64,000 bases of DNA from contig CM041292.1 of assembly GCA_023052935.1 (NCBI GenBank), forward strand, positions 41,562,139 to 41,626,138, read 5' to 3'. Origin of the DNA: Piezodorus guildinii. Its lineage: Eukaryota; Arthropoda; Insecta; Hemiptera; Pentatomidae. Below, one piece after another: positions 45,420-56,928 of this stretch; position 1 is the first letter of the stretch, and the number at the start of each line of letters is the position of its first letter. Below the pieces are notes generated by a model that saw only the letters and a list, made by a program, of their open reading frames with translations, did not search any database and had not been told where the DNA came from. Both the position numbers and the translations under genes were made by a program.

Positions 45420-47045
45420 GTGATTTTTCATACTCAAATATGCACTCCTTAACTTCCTTTTATTATACATTTATTTTTCTTCACAATTTTTTACGTAGTT
45501 TTTCGACGTTTCGGGGTTCTTTCCCCATTATCAAGACTTTTTTTAAAAACAATCTTTTACACACAACAAATAATTTTATATTTCAAGCTTTACTAATTCC
45601 ATAATTCCTGATCACCAGTTTGTATTCAGAACGTCCCACTCCACTATCCAGCAATGCCAACGTGTGGTGGACGTTATCTCGTCTACATTGGAGCGAGGCT
45701 TGTAGTGCACGGGAGCTTCCCTCGATGTAGAACAGACGTTTTACCGAGTCTGGCACCCAGGATTGCTTTACAAACTCCGAAAATTCCTTCCCCCCCTACA
45801 TACTACCTTATACCTCACTGGCAGATCCTTCAAAATATATCATAATAACTCTTATTCATCCATTTTTAGTCAGTTTGCTGGTGTTCCTCAAGGCAGTATC
45901 CTAGGACCCATTCTTTAAACAGTTTATACAGCTGATATCCGGTCCCATCCTAACACTTTCCTTTCTTCCTATGCTGATGACACATGTGTGTTATGAGTCA
46001 ATGCTGATCCAACTATTGCCTCTTAAACCCTCCAAACCCACATCAGAGACCATGAAGTATGGTGTCAGAACTGGAGACAAATGCCAACAAATCCAACCAA
46101 ATTACCTTTACCCTTCGTTGTAAACTAATGACATCCTGCCCTACAGTCACCTTCAATAATACTCCTTTTGTCCCGGTTGAACAGATCCAATATCTAGGAC
46201 TGCACCTTGACAAACGCCTTACTTGGAACCCTCACACAAGACTGAAACGACAAGAAACTGCACGACGTTTTCGACTACTTTAACACTTACTAGACAAACG
46301 CTCTAATCTTCCACTTAACTACAAAAGGCTCATCTACATGACTATCATACGGCCTATATGGACTTAGGGAGTAGAGCTTTGGGACTCTACTAAACCATCA
46401 AATTCTTCCCGTACCCAATCCCTACAATCAAAAATCCTTCGTAAAATCCTCAATGCTCCTTACTTTGTCACAAATAAACTCATCCATAAAGACCTTTACT
46501 TCCCATATGTTGCTGATTTGGTCCGATCTAGATCTATGTCTAGATATATGATTCCTTTCATGACAAACTCCATTCCCATCCTAATCTTTTTTTCCTCTTC
46601 AATTCCTGACAATCCTCCTAGGCGTGTGAAAAGGAGATGACCTCGAGACGTTATTCTAGTTTAGAATATTTTAAGAGTGCTTCCACTAGGAATCTTCTCT
46701 ACATGTGTTTCATGCCTTTATATATTTGTCTCAAATTTACTTGTTGTATTCCATTATACAGTTGTAAATTCCAATAAATAAATATAAATTAAAAAAAAAT
46801 AAAAAAATAATTTCTAGCTTAGCCAATAAGCCAATAAACATCTAAGTGGACGAATAGCAGTAAGCTAGAATTGTAAAATTAACACACAACACATTGTGCG
46901 TTAAAGAGTGTTTTAAAAAATAATCTTGATAATGGGGAAAGAACTACGAAACGTAGAAAAACTATGTAATAAATTGTGAAGAAAAATAAATGTATAATAA
47001 AAGGAAGTTAAGAAGTGCATATTTGAGGGTGAAATATTAAGTAAT
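45420..47045. mobile_element. Foldback element split by a jockey copy
   Basis: The left arm (about 45420-45605) and right arm (about 46866-47045) are inverted copies: CTTGATAATGGGGAAAGAAC and AATAAATGTATAATAAAAGG read on the left minus strand recur on the right plus strand. The left arm keeps an intact GGGG-loop-CCCC stem followed by GAAACGTCG (minus strand, about 45535-45504). In the right arm the stem has mutated to GGGG/CTAC. The jockey copy between the arms is the later insertion. Confidence 0.8.
45590..46800 (+). pseudogene. Jockey retrotransposon copy, decayed
   Basis: Fragments in order are IPDHQFVFRTSHSTIQQC, a frameshifted SGTRLL-type region, GVPQGSILGP (then a stop), SYADDTCVL (then a stop), QITFTLRCKLMTSCPTVTF and LHLDKRLTWNPHTRLKRQET, with further stops to the A-rich tail at about 46790. 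It spans most of the RT palm and tail. It belongs to the subfamily of 38490-39310. Confidence 0.85.
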
Positions 47046-47606
47046 ACGTCCTAAAAACTTAAAAAGAAAAGAAAATAGTGATTTTTATATCTAAATATGC
47101 AGAACTAATTTAGTCAGCGCATCATCTATAAATAAAATGTCAATTATTTGGAACAAATTAAACAATAAAAGGCAATTGGATTTTAGTATGAATATGAGCA
47201 CACTGAAAAATATAATTGAAGATTTAATTATATAAACTTAATGATATCTGAGTTTCAGCATTTTTTTTTTTCTTTATATTTCATAAGTTTTCTTCTTTGG
47301 CTTTTTATTTTGTTTCTTTCTCTGTCAATTATTTATATTATTCCTTTTCTCTTTATGATTACTTAGTAACTTGTTTTATTATATTTGCTTTTTTTGTATA
47401 TATGAAGTAATTAAATTATTTTTCTTTATTCTCATTTTCAGATACCCACTTTTTGGAAAATAGGTGAGCGCCTCTCCGACCTTACGGTCACCCCACATCA
47501 GAAAACAAATAAAACACTTGAAAATGCTGTTTTTCCTCAGCTCAAGGAATATTTCCTATTTATCCTTTTTAACAAATATGGCTTTAGAAACTTCTATGTA
47601 AGGTTC
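47046..47606. other. No recognised feature
   Basis: AT-rich spacer without frames or repeat matches. Confidence 0.4.
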
Positions 47607-47618
47607 GCCACTTATTGG

Positions 47619-47668
47619 TTTGTTTATTTATTTAACGTCACTTTATGCTACTATGGCTAATCGGACGA
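47619..47668 (-). mobile_element. SINE family A, extreme 5' truncation with target-site duplication
   Basis: Only the last 50 or so bases of the element (tail plus GATTAGCCATAGTAGCATAA, on the minus strand) are present. They are flanked by a perfect 12-bp repeat GCCACTTATTGG (47607-47618 and 47669-47680). It shows that reverse transcription started at the SINE 3' end and stopped early. Confidence 0.9.
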
Positions 47669-47680
47669 GCCACTTATTGG

Positions 47681-48175
47681 TAAGTTTTTCATAGATCACG
47701 ATCATGTGATATCCATCTGTGTGCTTTGTAACTTACTGAAGACGAACAAAAATTATAATGAAGGAGGTAAATCGTTATTAATATTAGTTCACACTCTCTA
47801 ATAAATTAAGACTTAAAATTCTTTTTAGAATGATGAGAAAAGGCCATTTTTTTTCATAAATTTCAATATCCCTAATTATAAACAAAAAAACCTTATTATA
47901 AAACTTGGTTGTCTTAAATGGTATAGATGAAAATCTCGAAATACAAATCTTCAAATACCAAACATCTCCGCAAATACTATAAGTATCCATTCGAAAGATA
48001 ATAAAATTTCCAACTACATTAAATAAAAGTTACCTCAATCTTACCAGTAATAATAAAAACCCTAAATTTATAACGAACACATTTAAGCACGTTGGACTAG
48101 TTATTGCAATTGGGCTACAATGGAAGCAAGTTCAATTGTTAGTGTTTTTTTTAATGTAATTTTAATTGACTTAAA
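47681..48175. other. No recognised feature
   Basis: AT-rich; no repeat or coding signal. Confidence 0.4.
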
Positions 48176-48540
48176 TACATTCCATTCCCATCCTAATCCT
48201 CTAGTTTTAATCCTTTCTTCCTATTCAATTCCTGACAATCCTCCTAGGCGTGTGAAAAGGAGATGGCCTTGAGACCTTCTAGTTTAGAATATTTTAAGAG
48301 TGCTTCCACTAGGAATCTTCTCTACATGTGTATCATGCCTTTATATATTTGTCTCAAATTTACTTGTTGTATTCCATTATACAGTTGTAAATTCCAATAA
48401 ATAAATTCCAATAAAAAAAATAAATAAGAATAATTTCCAGCTTAGTCTATAAGTGAACGAATAGCAGTAAGCTAGAAATGTAAAATAATGTGTTGTGTGT
48501 TAAAGCTATGAAAAACTAAAGAATTTATTTTTAAAACCTA
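48176..48540 (+). mobile_element. Jockey 3' end plus duplicated flank
   Basis: From CATTCCATTCCCATCCTAAT through CCTCCTAGGCGTGTGAAAAG to the AATAAATTCC tail it is very close to the end of the copy at 45590-46800. The similarity runs on past the A-rich tail into ACGAATAGCAGTAAGCTAGA, flank that lies outside the jockey at 46850. This is a copied piece of the composite locus, not a fresh insertion. Confidence 0.75.
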
Positions 48541-48653
48541 AAAATTTGTTTGTTTTTGATTGAAAGTTTCACTCGATTATGGGATTAATAAACATTTATA
48601 TTGTAAATGAGTTGGGACGATGTTCAAGTATTATGATTTAAAAGAAATCTTCC

Positions 48654-48889
48654 AAGGTCTTGGATTCGAACCCGGAAGAATACCTAAGGATTTTTTTAAA
48701 AGAAGTAAACAATCTTTGATTATGCCGTCCTTCGGAGTGACCGTAAAATGGTGGTTGTGCGAAAGAAACCTAAGCGATGAAAGAAACCTACCCTAATTAA
48801 ACCTAGTAAGCGACTTTTAGGACTCCCACAGGCAGCTTCGTACAATTAACCACATTAGCATAAAAGTGAGGTTAAATGAATAAACAAAG
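48654..48889 (+). mobile_element. SINE family A, diverged
   Basis: TTCGAACCCGG (B box), TTATGCCGTCCTTCGGAG, TAGGACTCCCACAGG and GTTAAATGAATAAAC appear in family order. The 5' half of the head is missing or unrecognisable. Confidence 0.75.
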
Positions 48890-49095
48890 AAAAGCTAAAA
48901 CGAATTGAATAATCAGCTACACTTTGAACGAATCAAAAAAGAATAATTGATCATCTAATAACATCGTTTATTAGAACTTAGTAACTCCTACCGAAGTCAT
49001 ATATAAATTAACAAAAATTGAAATATACACGAGTGACGCCGTGGGTATAGTAAATATTAGAAAAAATTACTTAGACATTTAATACACTTTTTTTT

Positions 49096-49101
49096 TTTAT
49101 T
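49096..49101 (-). terminator. Possible polyadenylation signal AATAAA
   Basis: Minus-strand AATAAA about 107 bases 3' of the stop codon of the membrane-protein gene, running into an A tract. Confidence 0.4.
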
Positions 49102-49207
49102 TACAATAATATTATTATCAAATATTATAAGTCAAAACGTAAATAACCATAATTAAAACTTAGTCATAAAACAATTAAATAAATAATATAAATTATTCTC
49201 TTACAAT

Positions 49208-49537
49208 CTATATATCTTCTACTTCGAGATAAAAATTCGATTTGTGCACTGTCAAGGGATCCTCTTCCGTTTTGATACACTTGAATAGGGCAACGGCAGA
49301 CGATATGGCTATATAGACCACGAAGGCGAAGACTGCCTCCAAGAGGCTGATCGATGGGAACATGTCCTCAGGCTGCTGGGCCATGGTGCCGAACCCCTCG
49401 AGGACGATGTAGGCCGCAGGTGGGATGAGGAAGACGGCCAGCTGGGAGTGCTTGTACAAGAACTGGTAGCCGGCGACTGCGATGGCCAGCAGGCCCACCA
49501 CCACGTCCAGGAGGCCAAGCAGGAAGGGACCAGACAT
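49208..49537 (-). CDS. Small three-pass membrane protein, apparently intronless
   Basis: 109 codons from ATG (AAGACGATGTCTGG) to TAG. Hydrophobic segments lie at residues 5-27 (LLGLLDVVVGLLAIAVAGYQ), 33-51 (LAVFLIPPAAYIVLEGFG) and 63-85 (ISLLEAVFAFVVYIAISSAV). A hydrophilic acidic tail follows (KTEEDPLTVHKSN, EVEDI). G+C is high, especially at third codon positions in the first 80 codons, unlike the AT-rich surroundings, which argues for a real gene. I do not recognise the family. No signal peptide is evident; the first segment may anchor directly. If the vg Tondu exon lies beyond 64000, this gene is nested in a vg intron on the same strand. Two upstream ATGs (49602, 49560) in another frame overlap the start, which could dampen translation. 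An unseen 5' exon is possible. Confidence 0.7.
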   Translation of the reverse strand: MSGPFLLGLLDVVVGLLAIAVAGYQFLYKHSQLAVFLIPPAAYIVLEGFGTMAQQPEDMFPSISLLEAVFAFVVYIAISSAVALFKCIKTEEDPLTVHKSNFYLEVEDI

Positions 49538-49668
49538 CGTCTTAACAAGGCAGAGACCATGAGCAACCTTCTCGGGTTATAGGTTAGTTTAGCTAGTCCC
49601 ATATGTTCTATATAACTTGTAAAACGTGTAATAAATCGAAAAAAAATATCGACAAAATTGTGCAAGTA

Positions 49669-49705
49669 GGAACTGTAGTTTTAGCTCGGAAGCCAAACTA
49701 CTGAT
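49669..49705 (-). promoter_or_regulatory. Possible initiator and DPE for the 49.2-kb gene
   Basis: Minus-strand TCAGTA (49704-49699) fits the arthropod initiator. AGTTC (49674-49670) starts 28 bases after its A, within a base of the downstream promoter element position. It would give a 5' UTR of about 165 bases. Both are short motifs that occur by chance. Confidence 0.3.
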
Positions 49706-49984
49706 TTTCACATCCAACTGTCAAACATAACTGTTAAATGGTATCGGGTTGTAATATAAGTTCTTAGCGTTTTTCGATATTTCAATTTAATCCTCTCTAT
49801 ATTTATTAAATCACGTTTACTTGTTCAATAATATTTACAAATTCTAAAGAAGGATTAGTTAAGGTGCTTTTACTCATGAGTTTCAACCGAGATTTCTTAT
49901 CCTCAAGTGGTATTTTGCTTGCTCAAATTGAAAGGAAAAAAAATTAATTTTCGTCATTTAATTATTTTTTATTTCCGAAAAGAA

Positions 49985-50290
49985 AAATCCGCTGCATAGA
50001 CGGTTAAAAAAATGTGCAGTGTGAAAGGCGATAATGCTTTAGGAAAAAGCACCGTGTGTAAGAGATTTGCTGGTTTGAAAACCGGAAATTTTGACTTGTA
50101 TCATGCAAACCGCTCGGGTCGTCCTTCAACTGTTGATGATGACCAAATCCAAGCATTAGTCACAAAACCCTCTTCAGAAAAATCCGTTGTTTTTATTGAA
50201 ATCACCAGTAAAAAACATTGCGAAATTATTTTACAACCCAATACAATATTGCAGAATAGGTTCAAACACGCGAGAAAAAATCTGGTGAGT
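49985..50290 (+). pseudogene. Mariner-like transposase N-terminal fragment
   Basis: The frame reads CSVKGDNALGKSTVCKRFAG, then LKTGNFDLYHANRSGRPSTV and DDDQIQALV: the second helix-turn-helix and RSGRPS...D linker of mariner transposases. After about residue 55 the similarity weakens. No catalytic motif or terminal repeat was found. It is not the same subfamily as the two 0.9-kb mariners. Confidence 0.7.
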
Positions 50291-50469
50291 ACAACACACG
50301 AGGAATTTTCGTTTTTAAATTCTCTTAAGATTAATAAATTTGCCGTTTTATCTCCGCTTACAAATGCGTGTTTTTCACTAATAGGAATCGTTTGGTTTTA
50401 ATTAGTTCAGAACTGCGAGATACTAACTCATTAAAATGTATTAGTTAGGCTAAGGTAAATATTTCTTTC

Positions 50470-50860
50470 AAAACCTCCATTGACAATCCAAAATACTTCC
50501 CTAAATCCTGAATTCCCCTGATTTTTTTAATAAATTAAACAAATCGACTCATCCATAATGAACTCAATATCCCATTTGTTGTTGACCTGGCATGTAATTG
50601 ATATACCTCTTATCATTTTCTATAATCCGTGCCCACACAAACCAACTTATCCGTAATCCATCTTTCTTAGATATTCCTTAGAATCTGGCCAGGCGATTGA
50701 AAAGAAGATGGCCTCAGGACCTACTGCCTTAAAATTGTGAAGAACTACCACTGGGTAGTTCTTTCTTAGGACATTTTCGCGTGTTTTCTTCTTCCTAAAT
50801 ATTTACTTATTGTAATTATATAATACAGCTGTAAATTACAATAAATAAATTAAATAAATC
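50470..50860 (+). pseudogene. Jockey 3' relic, heavily decayed
   Basis: Pieces SSIMNSISHLLL and AIEKKMASGP align with the HRDLNIPFILDL and RRLKRQWPRDL tail of the intact copy. They are followed by a TACAGCTGTAAATTACAATA 3' end like that of the copies at 46800 and 48420. It has several stops. Confidence 0.65.
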
Positions 50861-51129
50861 CCGTTCAACTGAATACTGCTTCTGAAACTACATTTTTGTA
50901 CCATATATAGTTATGATTAAGTCCTATTCCCCAAAAGTAGAAAAGATCAATCCACGAAATCGTAAATATTAAGTTTGGCCATGAAAGTTTTAGTAGCAGC
51001 TTGAAATTAATGGTTTTATTCTCATCCTTCCTTGTGCCAAATAAGACTAAGTAGAATATAGGTTGTTTATTATTGATTGAATAAAATATATATTAATGTA
51101 TGTAAATGTATATTAATTTATACAACCTC

Positions 51130-51420
51130 AAAGAACGTCAAATTTACCAACTCTCCCAGGATTTTCCTCTTTTGTCTCTAATTAAATAAGGAATTCGGAG
51201 GACTGGTAAGAAATGGTTTCGCAAATTGAGACGAGCGGATGTATCGAGATAAGTCTGTAGACATTTGTTTGGTGTTGGAGGGGTGCGATGTACCTGTACC
51301 AGCGCAGAGGCTGGCGATAAGATAACAGTCGGTCAGTAATGTTCGTTCATTTCTGTTGAAGCTACAAGGAGATGCAGATTATGCCGAATGCGTTAAGATT
51401 CTTAAATGTCAATATTGTAA
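51130..51420. promoter_or_regulatory. GC-richer patch, candidate enhancer
   Basis: Repeat-free and non-coding, with a double GATA site (GCGATAAGATAACAG, about 51313-51327) and TCTAATTAAATAAGG homeodomain-type cores. No further support. Confidence 0.3.
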
Positions 51421-51599
51421 GTCGGAATCCAAATATATAGTCGCTGATTAAGAATTTTCAATAATAAAAGGATCTAATTTAATAATTTAGGACTAAATAA
51501 ATTAGTCGATTTTTATAAATAAAATATTCCATACAGTATAATTCCAATTTTTGACTTTGTTAAATAATGACTCCTTGAAAATTTCACATATGTATTTAT

Positions 51600-52138
51600 T
51601 TACGATTTTGTTTAAACTCGCTAAATCGATGTAAAGTTTTTTGGGCTTTATTACCACCAAGGTTTCATTATAATTGAAATAGTCTGACAAACCATAGATT
51701 TTGTTTTAATTTTCTTACTTTAAAGTATCCTTAATTTTGTAGATTCGAAAAAATTATCCGCAGGGTTCACGAAAATCAGCAAAATATACAAGTTGAACGA
51801 ATTGGTAACCAATTAAATATGAAAACAGCCAATTATTTGTTTATGTATTTGCTTCCGTACATAAGAATAGTATTATAGAAGTATCATATACCGTAGGAAA
51901 GCTAAATATTTTCGAAAAAATGTTATCTTACATACAAAGTTGTGAAAAGGTAAGATACGAATAGGGTATATTTTAGTACATAATAATCTTATACAGTTTA
52001 TTATTTCATCTAAAACATATGTTTCTAAAAAAACTGAATATAACTCACTAAATTGTTTTCAACTTAAATTTTATTTAATATTTCTTGAATTGTTTTTAAT
52101 AACCGAGATAAAACATTGTCTTGTGTTCCCCGCACCAG
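51600..52138 (+). repeat. Family R, 3' half
   Basis: It begins in the ACGATTTTGTTTAAACTCGC block and runs to TTGTGTTCCCCGCACCAGG at the R 3' side. The 5' half is absent. Diverged. Confidence 0.65.
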
Positions 52139-52139
52139 G

Positions 52140-52275
52140 TTGGACTAATGGTATTTCTATTCGTACGGTGGAGACGGATTTTCTTAATTTTCGGTATTAG
52201 ATTCAACTTATCATGAAACATGAAACCTCAAATCTTGAAGAGGGTTCTTTTTTTTATTTTATTTTTCATTATTGA
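52140..52275 (+). repeat. Repeat R2 fragment abutting R
   Basis: GGTGGAGACGGATTTTCTTA and TCATGAAACATGAAACCTCA recall the R2 middle (GGACGGCGG...CATCTTGAAACG). It directly follows an R 3' end, as the R2 fragment at 38338 follows one at a short distance, so R and R2 may be parts of one larger element. Confidence 0.4.
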
Positions 52276-52309
52276 CAGTAATAATCTAAAATGAAGTAAA
52301 AAAATCTGT

Positions 52310-52514
52310 TATTGAATGATATGTTATAATATGATTTGGAATGAAATTAAATGCGTAATTAGTGCCTTTAGAGAACAATTCAATTTCTTGATCGTATTTT
52401 GAAATGACCTGAGACTTCATTAGATAAAATTAAATGAGGTGAATACAAATATGTAAAAATATCAATTTAGTAAAAAATTTCCTTTAGTATCTTTTGGAAA
52501 TCAACCTCTCAATT
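52310..52514 (+). mobile_element. Half copy of the palindromic MITE
   Basis: It matches the right half of the unit at 14598-14985, ending with CTTTTGGAAATCAACCTCTC, the element terminus. Confidence 0.7.
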
Positions 52515-52664
52515 TATGATACATTATTAATAAATTTTGTACAATTTATTACCCTTAACACATCAATAATATATGGAAAAAAATTATACGATGTCATAAT
52601 ATTTTATGCGCATTAGTGATCTGTTTACGTAATGGTAATTAAATACTATTACGGAGACAAGTTT

Positions 52665-52900
52665 TTTCGTTTAATTATTTAACGTCACATTGTGCTACTG
52701 TGGCTAATCGGACGATACTACAGTGGGAGTCCTAAATTTTGCCTATCTAGGTTCAATTAGGAAGGGATCGAGTACCTGCAATCGCACAGGCTTGGGACCA
52801 CATTTTACGGTCTCTACGGAAAAAAAAAAAATCCCACGGACCAGCGTGTTTGAACCCGTGAACTTTGTCTTACAAAGTTATGTTAGCTGCTACAGGTGAT
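52665..52900 (-). mobile_element. SINE family A
   Basis: Minus orientation. TTTAATTATTTAACGTCACA tail, GCTACTGTGGCTAATCGGAC, then CATCGCACAGGCTTGGG-like and head blocks. An internal A run has replaced part of the TCCTTAGTTATGCCGTCC segment. Confidence 0.8.
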
Positions 52901-53624
52901 TTCCAGGAGCAGGTAATTTGTTTCATTGACATACACGTCTTTCAAAATGTTAGAATAATGTGTGCTTAATGATTTTTTTGTTTATTTATAGAATCCAGGA
53001 TAATTTAAATTCTCAATTATTAGGAAAAAACAACTCAGGAGCAGGTGTATAATAAAAATATTAATTTTAAAAAACGAAAAATTGCTGAGAGCTAATAGCT
53101 ACGCTCATGCCATCTGCAAGAAATGACCTCAAACCCAGCACTACCTTCACGCGTTATTAACTAATTTTTTTTTCCCTTTTAATAGGCCTTGGTGCTTGTT
53201 AGCCCAAATGTAAATGAACGGCAAGATGAGTGCAATTAATGTCATTGCACTGTATGTTATTAAAAATACTAATTAACTCGTATTAATTCGTTCACATGGA
53301 CACACATATATATATTGCCTTATAAAGTATATTTCCATTATAAGTTTTCATGTTTCTAATTCCTCTTCAATGTTTTATTATTTTTAACAACCAGAAACGG
53401 TGCATTATTTCAATAAAACAATATTAAAGTTATAATTAAATGAGAAAAAAAAAATTATTGACATTTATGCTCTCTCAGGCTGTTTCAATTAGGATAAATC
53501 CTATTTGATAATTTACGATAATCTTAAACAAAAATTAGCGTTTAAATAAAGACTTAATTACTATGACTTTAAGTGTCCTGACCAAAGCTCAATTCTAAAA
53601 CCACCTGATGTAGCTACACACAAA
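52901..53624. other. No recognised feature
   Basis: AT-rich without coding signal. Confidence 0.4.
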
Positions 53625-54038
53625 TCGCACATGTGTCTCCGCTGTTAAAATAAATTGAAGATATTTTAAATGAAATTAGATTTTAAAAATGGTTCAAAGA
53701 AGTACGTTGAGTTTCGATGCAAACATTTATTTTAGATTTAATAATCTAACAAAAGAAATTATTATCTAAAAAATTAATTTACTTTGATCACCTTTTCATC
53801 AATCTCAATTACCTTACACAACTTTGATTGTAAAATAACATTTTTATCTAAAATCTTCAGCTTTCCAATGGTATATTTTACATCCATATTATTCCTAACT
53901 CCGGAAAAAAATAATTTACCTAAAATAACACTTTTGATCTTTTCTATTTCTTGGTTGTCAAATTATATTTTATAGTTGGTTATCAAATTATTTTACCTTG
54001 CAATATTAATCGTTTTTCATCAACTCTTTTTATGATAT

Positions 54039-54105
<67 letters not shown>

Positions 54106-54915
54106 TTTTATAAAGATATAATTTTATGATATAGTTATTTTTTTCGAATCTACAATATTAAAGCTACTTTAGAGGAGGATAATTTAAAATATCGGCATTG
54201 AAGTCCTGTCAGACTATTTCAATCAGAATGGAACCTATATAATATGAAAGCCTGTTAAATTTTACATCCATATGGCCAGTTCAGTTAAAAATAATAATGT
54301 GTTTTATTGATTAACTTTACTATACATATATATAGTATATTGCAATAATGTAATGTAATATATTGCACACGATGCATAGACTTTAGTCCATCTGCAGAAT
54401 AGCTCGCCTTAACAAAATATTCTTTTCAAATATTATATAAATAATAATAATAACATAAAACTAACTGAGCATTTCCCCTTTCTTTGAATTTTGAATTCTG
54501 ATATAAGTATATATCTATATTTCCAGGCCCTTACATGATAATTATACAATGTTACCCAATTTTCACCGTTTAGATACTTTTTGTATTGTTGTTTGGACAA
54601 TATTTTTATTGTTAGTTTTTTTTATTAAAATGTAAAAAGGAGCAAAATGCAATTATAAAGTGGCTCTTCTGTTTAGAAGATTTTGGCGAAAAAACTGCAG
54701 TAAAATCTCAGGCATTTAAATGAAATTTCAGGTATACAGAGCTTATCGTTTTCGAGCTAGACTTAATACATCCTCACAGACCATTTTGTGGGACTTGGTC
54801 ATTTGGATCCTGGGGACCCTAGAAGGTGCATTTCCGGTGAAAACTGGTTTTCAAAAATTTTCACAATCACAATAATTACTCTTACTACTACTACTATTTA
54901 ATATGCAGGTAAATT
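53625..54915 (-). repeat. Family R copy, interrupted
   Basis: Minus orientation, from GTCTCCGCTGTTAAAATAAA (R 3' side) to GCAGGTAAATTAAAGTAAAA (5' terminus, diverged). A long TA run at 54044-54101 and an unidentified insertion of about 330 bases at roughly 54293-54630 split it. Confidence 0.7.
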
Positions 54916-55447
54916 AAAGTAAAAAACAGAGTATTATAAAAAAAAAGGTATTAGATTAAAATTTATAGTTAGACTGTTTTTAATTCCAAGCACACACTTA
55001 ATTTTTCGAATTTCTATGTATTTAGACCAATTCTTACTTATATTATCAACCTACTTGGCTCACTTTAATAAAGGTTTTCAATCTACTTGGTCCTCCAAAC
55101 AAAAATCCTGCGTATGCTATTGATTCTGGTAGGCGCTGTACAGGTTCTCTATAGATTACTTGATTTCATTTTTAGCTAATAGAAACGTATTTTATAGATG
55201 TTACATTACGTTATACGATTAAAAACGACAGATATTGATTTATTTTTAAATATAATAATTAATTACTTTGACGTTATAACTTCCTAAACCTCAATCCTAC
55301 AAATAATTGTTTTATTTCAATCACTTATGATGGTAGAAAATGTTACTGTTAATTCTCTAAATCCTAATTATATCCTGATGAAAAATACGACCCTAAATAC
55401 CACACGAATAATTAATTTTAATTTTATTTTATGCAGGCCAGATGTGA
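54916..55447. other. No recognised feature
   Basis: AT-rich; nothing seen. Confidence 0.4.
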
Positions 55448-56490
55448 CCGTCTTGCTGTGGGAAAAAATATCGATTTAGCGGCCAAAATTCTACAACTCT
55501 TAATCTGAATCCAAGATAAATTAAAAATTATTTTTTTCATTTATGAGTATGGAAAACGGTTTATTAGTAAGTGTGAACAAATTAATCTCATTACGTTTTT
55601 TAGTATTTAAAATTATTAGCTACTGATTCCATACATTATTTTGTATTTGATCACTTTATTCTATACGGGAGCACTTAAATCGAAAGAAATGGCCTATTTT
55701 CCGCTTGGATGGAGGTTTCTTGGTTTATAATTGCCTTATTAAAGAGTTTACGACGTATACAAAATTTATAAGGAATTATTAAAGGCAAAAAATCGACAAA
55801 TTTAACTTTAAAAAAACGTTTTGTTATTTGTTAAGTTAAATTTTTTTCTTTATTTCAATGGAACAAAGGAAAGACAAATTATAAAATATGAGACATATAT
55901 TAGGATTTTGTTAAAATTATAGTTAAAAAATATGACGTCAAATCTTTAAATCAATATAACACTGATCAAATTTTAGCACCATTCCAATAATTTTTTTTTT
56001 TTGTCTAGCTAACAATGTGTGTTAAATATTTTTACAGATATTTCAAGGTTTCTAAAATATATGAGGTGTAATATAGGGCAAAATAAAGTTTTATTGAATC
56101 AATTTCCGTCTCTCTTATTATAACTTCAAAAATTACAAAAGCATCGTAGTCCGCTAGTGTTAAAAGTGATGTGTCTAGAATTCCTATTTCGTAAATAATA
56201 TTAATATTCACATTTATATATCTCCAATATATATATATATTATAGTTAGGTGGAGTTTCGATTTGAATGCTCCAATAAAGAATAAATTTATCAAATACAA
56301 AAAATATATACGAAATCAGTAACTTTGAAAAATAATTAAAAATATTAATAAATGTAACTAGTGTAATTTTTTCACACTTACTAATAAAAGACATCCCATA
56401 ACCATAAATGATAAAAAAAAAAATTTTTATTAATTAGATCAAGAGTTGTAGAATTTTGGCCACTAAATCGTGATTTTTCCCACTGTATGT
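55448..56490. mobile_element. Foldback or Tc1-like element of about 1.0 kb
   Basis: Inverted ends: left GTGGGAAAAAATATCGATTT and GGCCAAAATTCTACAACTCT; right end the inverse of CAGTGGGAAAAATCACGATT and GGCCAAAATTCTACAACTCT, followed by TA. Similarity between arms continues inward for about 250 bases (for example TTATTAGTAAGTGTGAA in both). A 120-codon minus-strand frame in the right half (56394-56032) has no known domain. The CAGT-type end and TA flank suggest Tc1/mariner mobilisation. Confidence 0.65.
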
Positions 56491-56918
56491 TACTGGTTTA
56501 ATATGTATCAATACTAACCTTCTAATGAAGATTGTTTAAAACCAAATCAACATTCCAAAATTAGTCTAGATTTGAAATATTTTTTTTTTATTGATATATA
56601 TGATAGTGAGAACGTAGTATATTTTTTTTTTTCGGGCGCAAGACAAATTAACAAGGACAGGGTTTCTCAGCTTTCCCCGGAGGAGTGTTCCTTCTAGTTC
56701 TTCGTTAAATGCCATTTATTTTAAATGCTCTTACGAGATAAAGCACTTTTTGTTTAACCACTTTCTAATTCTTCGTAATTTCGTAACAGGTGTTCGCCTC
56801 GGAGCGATCGAAATCACAGTGATTTAGGAAGGAAAAGATCACAGTTTAAGGAAGGAATCAGTAGATAGTGCTAATTCACCTACAGGGATCCATTATTAGT
56901 ATGACCGAGAAACCATTC
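56491..56918. other. Unassigned; GC-richer patch at 56620-56900
   Basis: Repeat-free with closed frames. It holds AATCACAGTGATTTAGG, an inverted-repeat-like stretch. Possible regulatory DNA. Confidence 0.25.
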
Positions 56919-56928
56919 GAACATAAAG

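Noticed and set aside
56032..56394. 120-codon minus-strand frame as a host gene
   Set aside because: It lies inside an element with inverted arms and is extremely rich in Ile/Tyr/Phe from AT-rich DNA; treated as part of the element.
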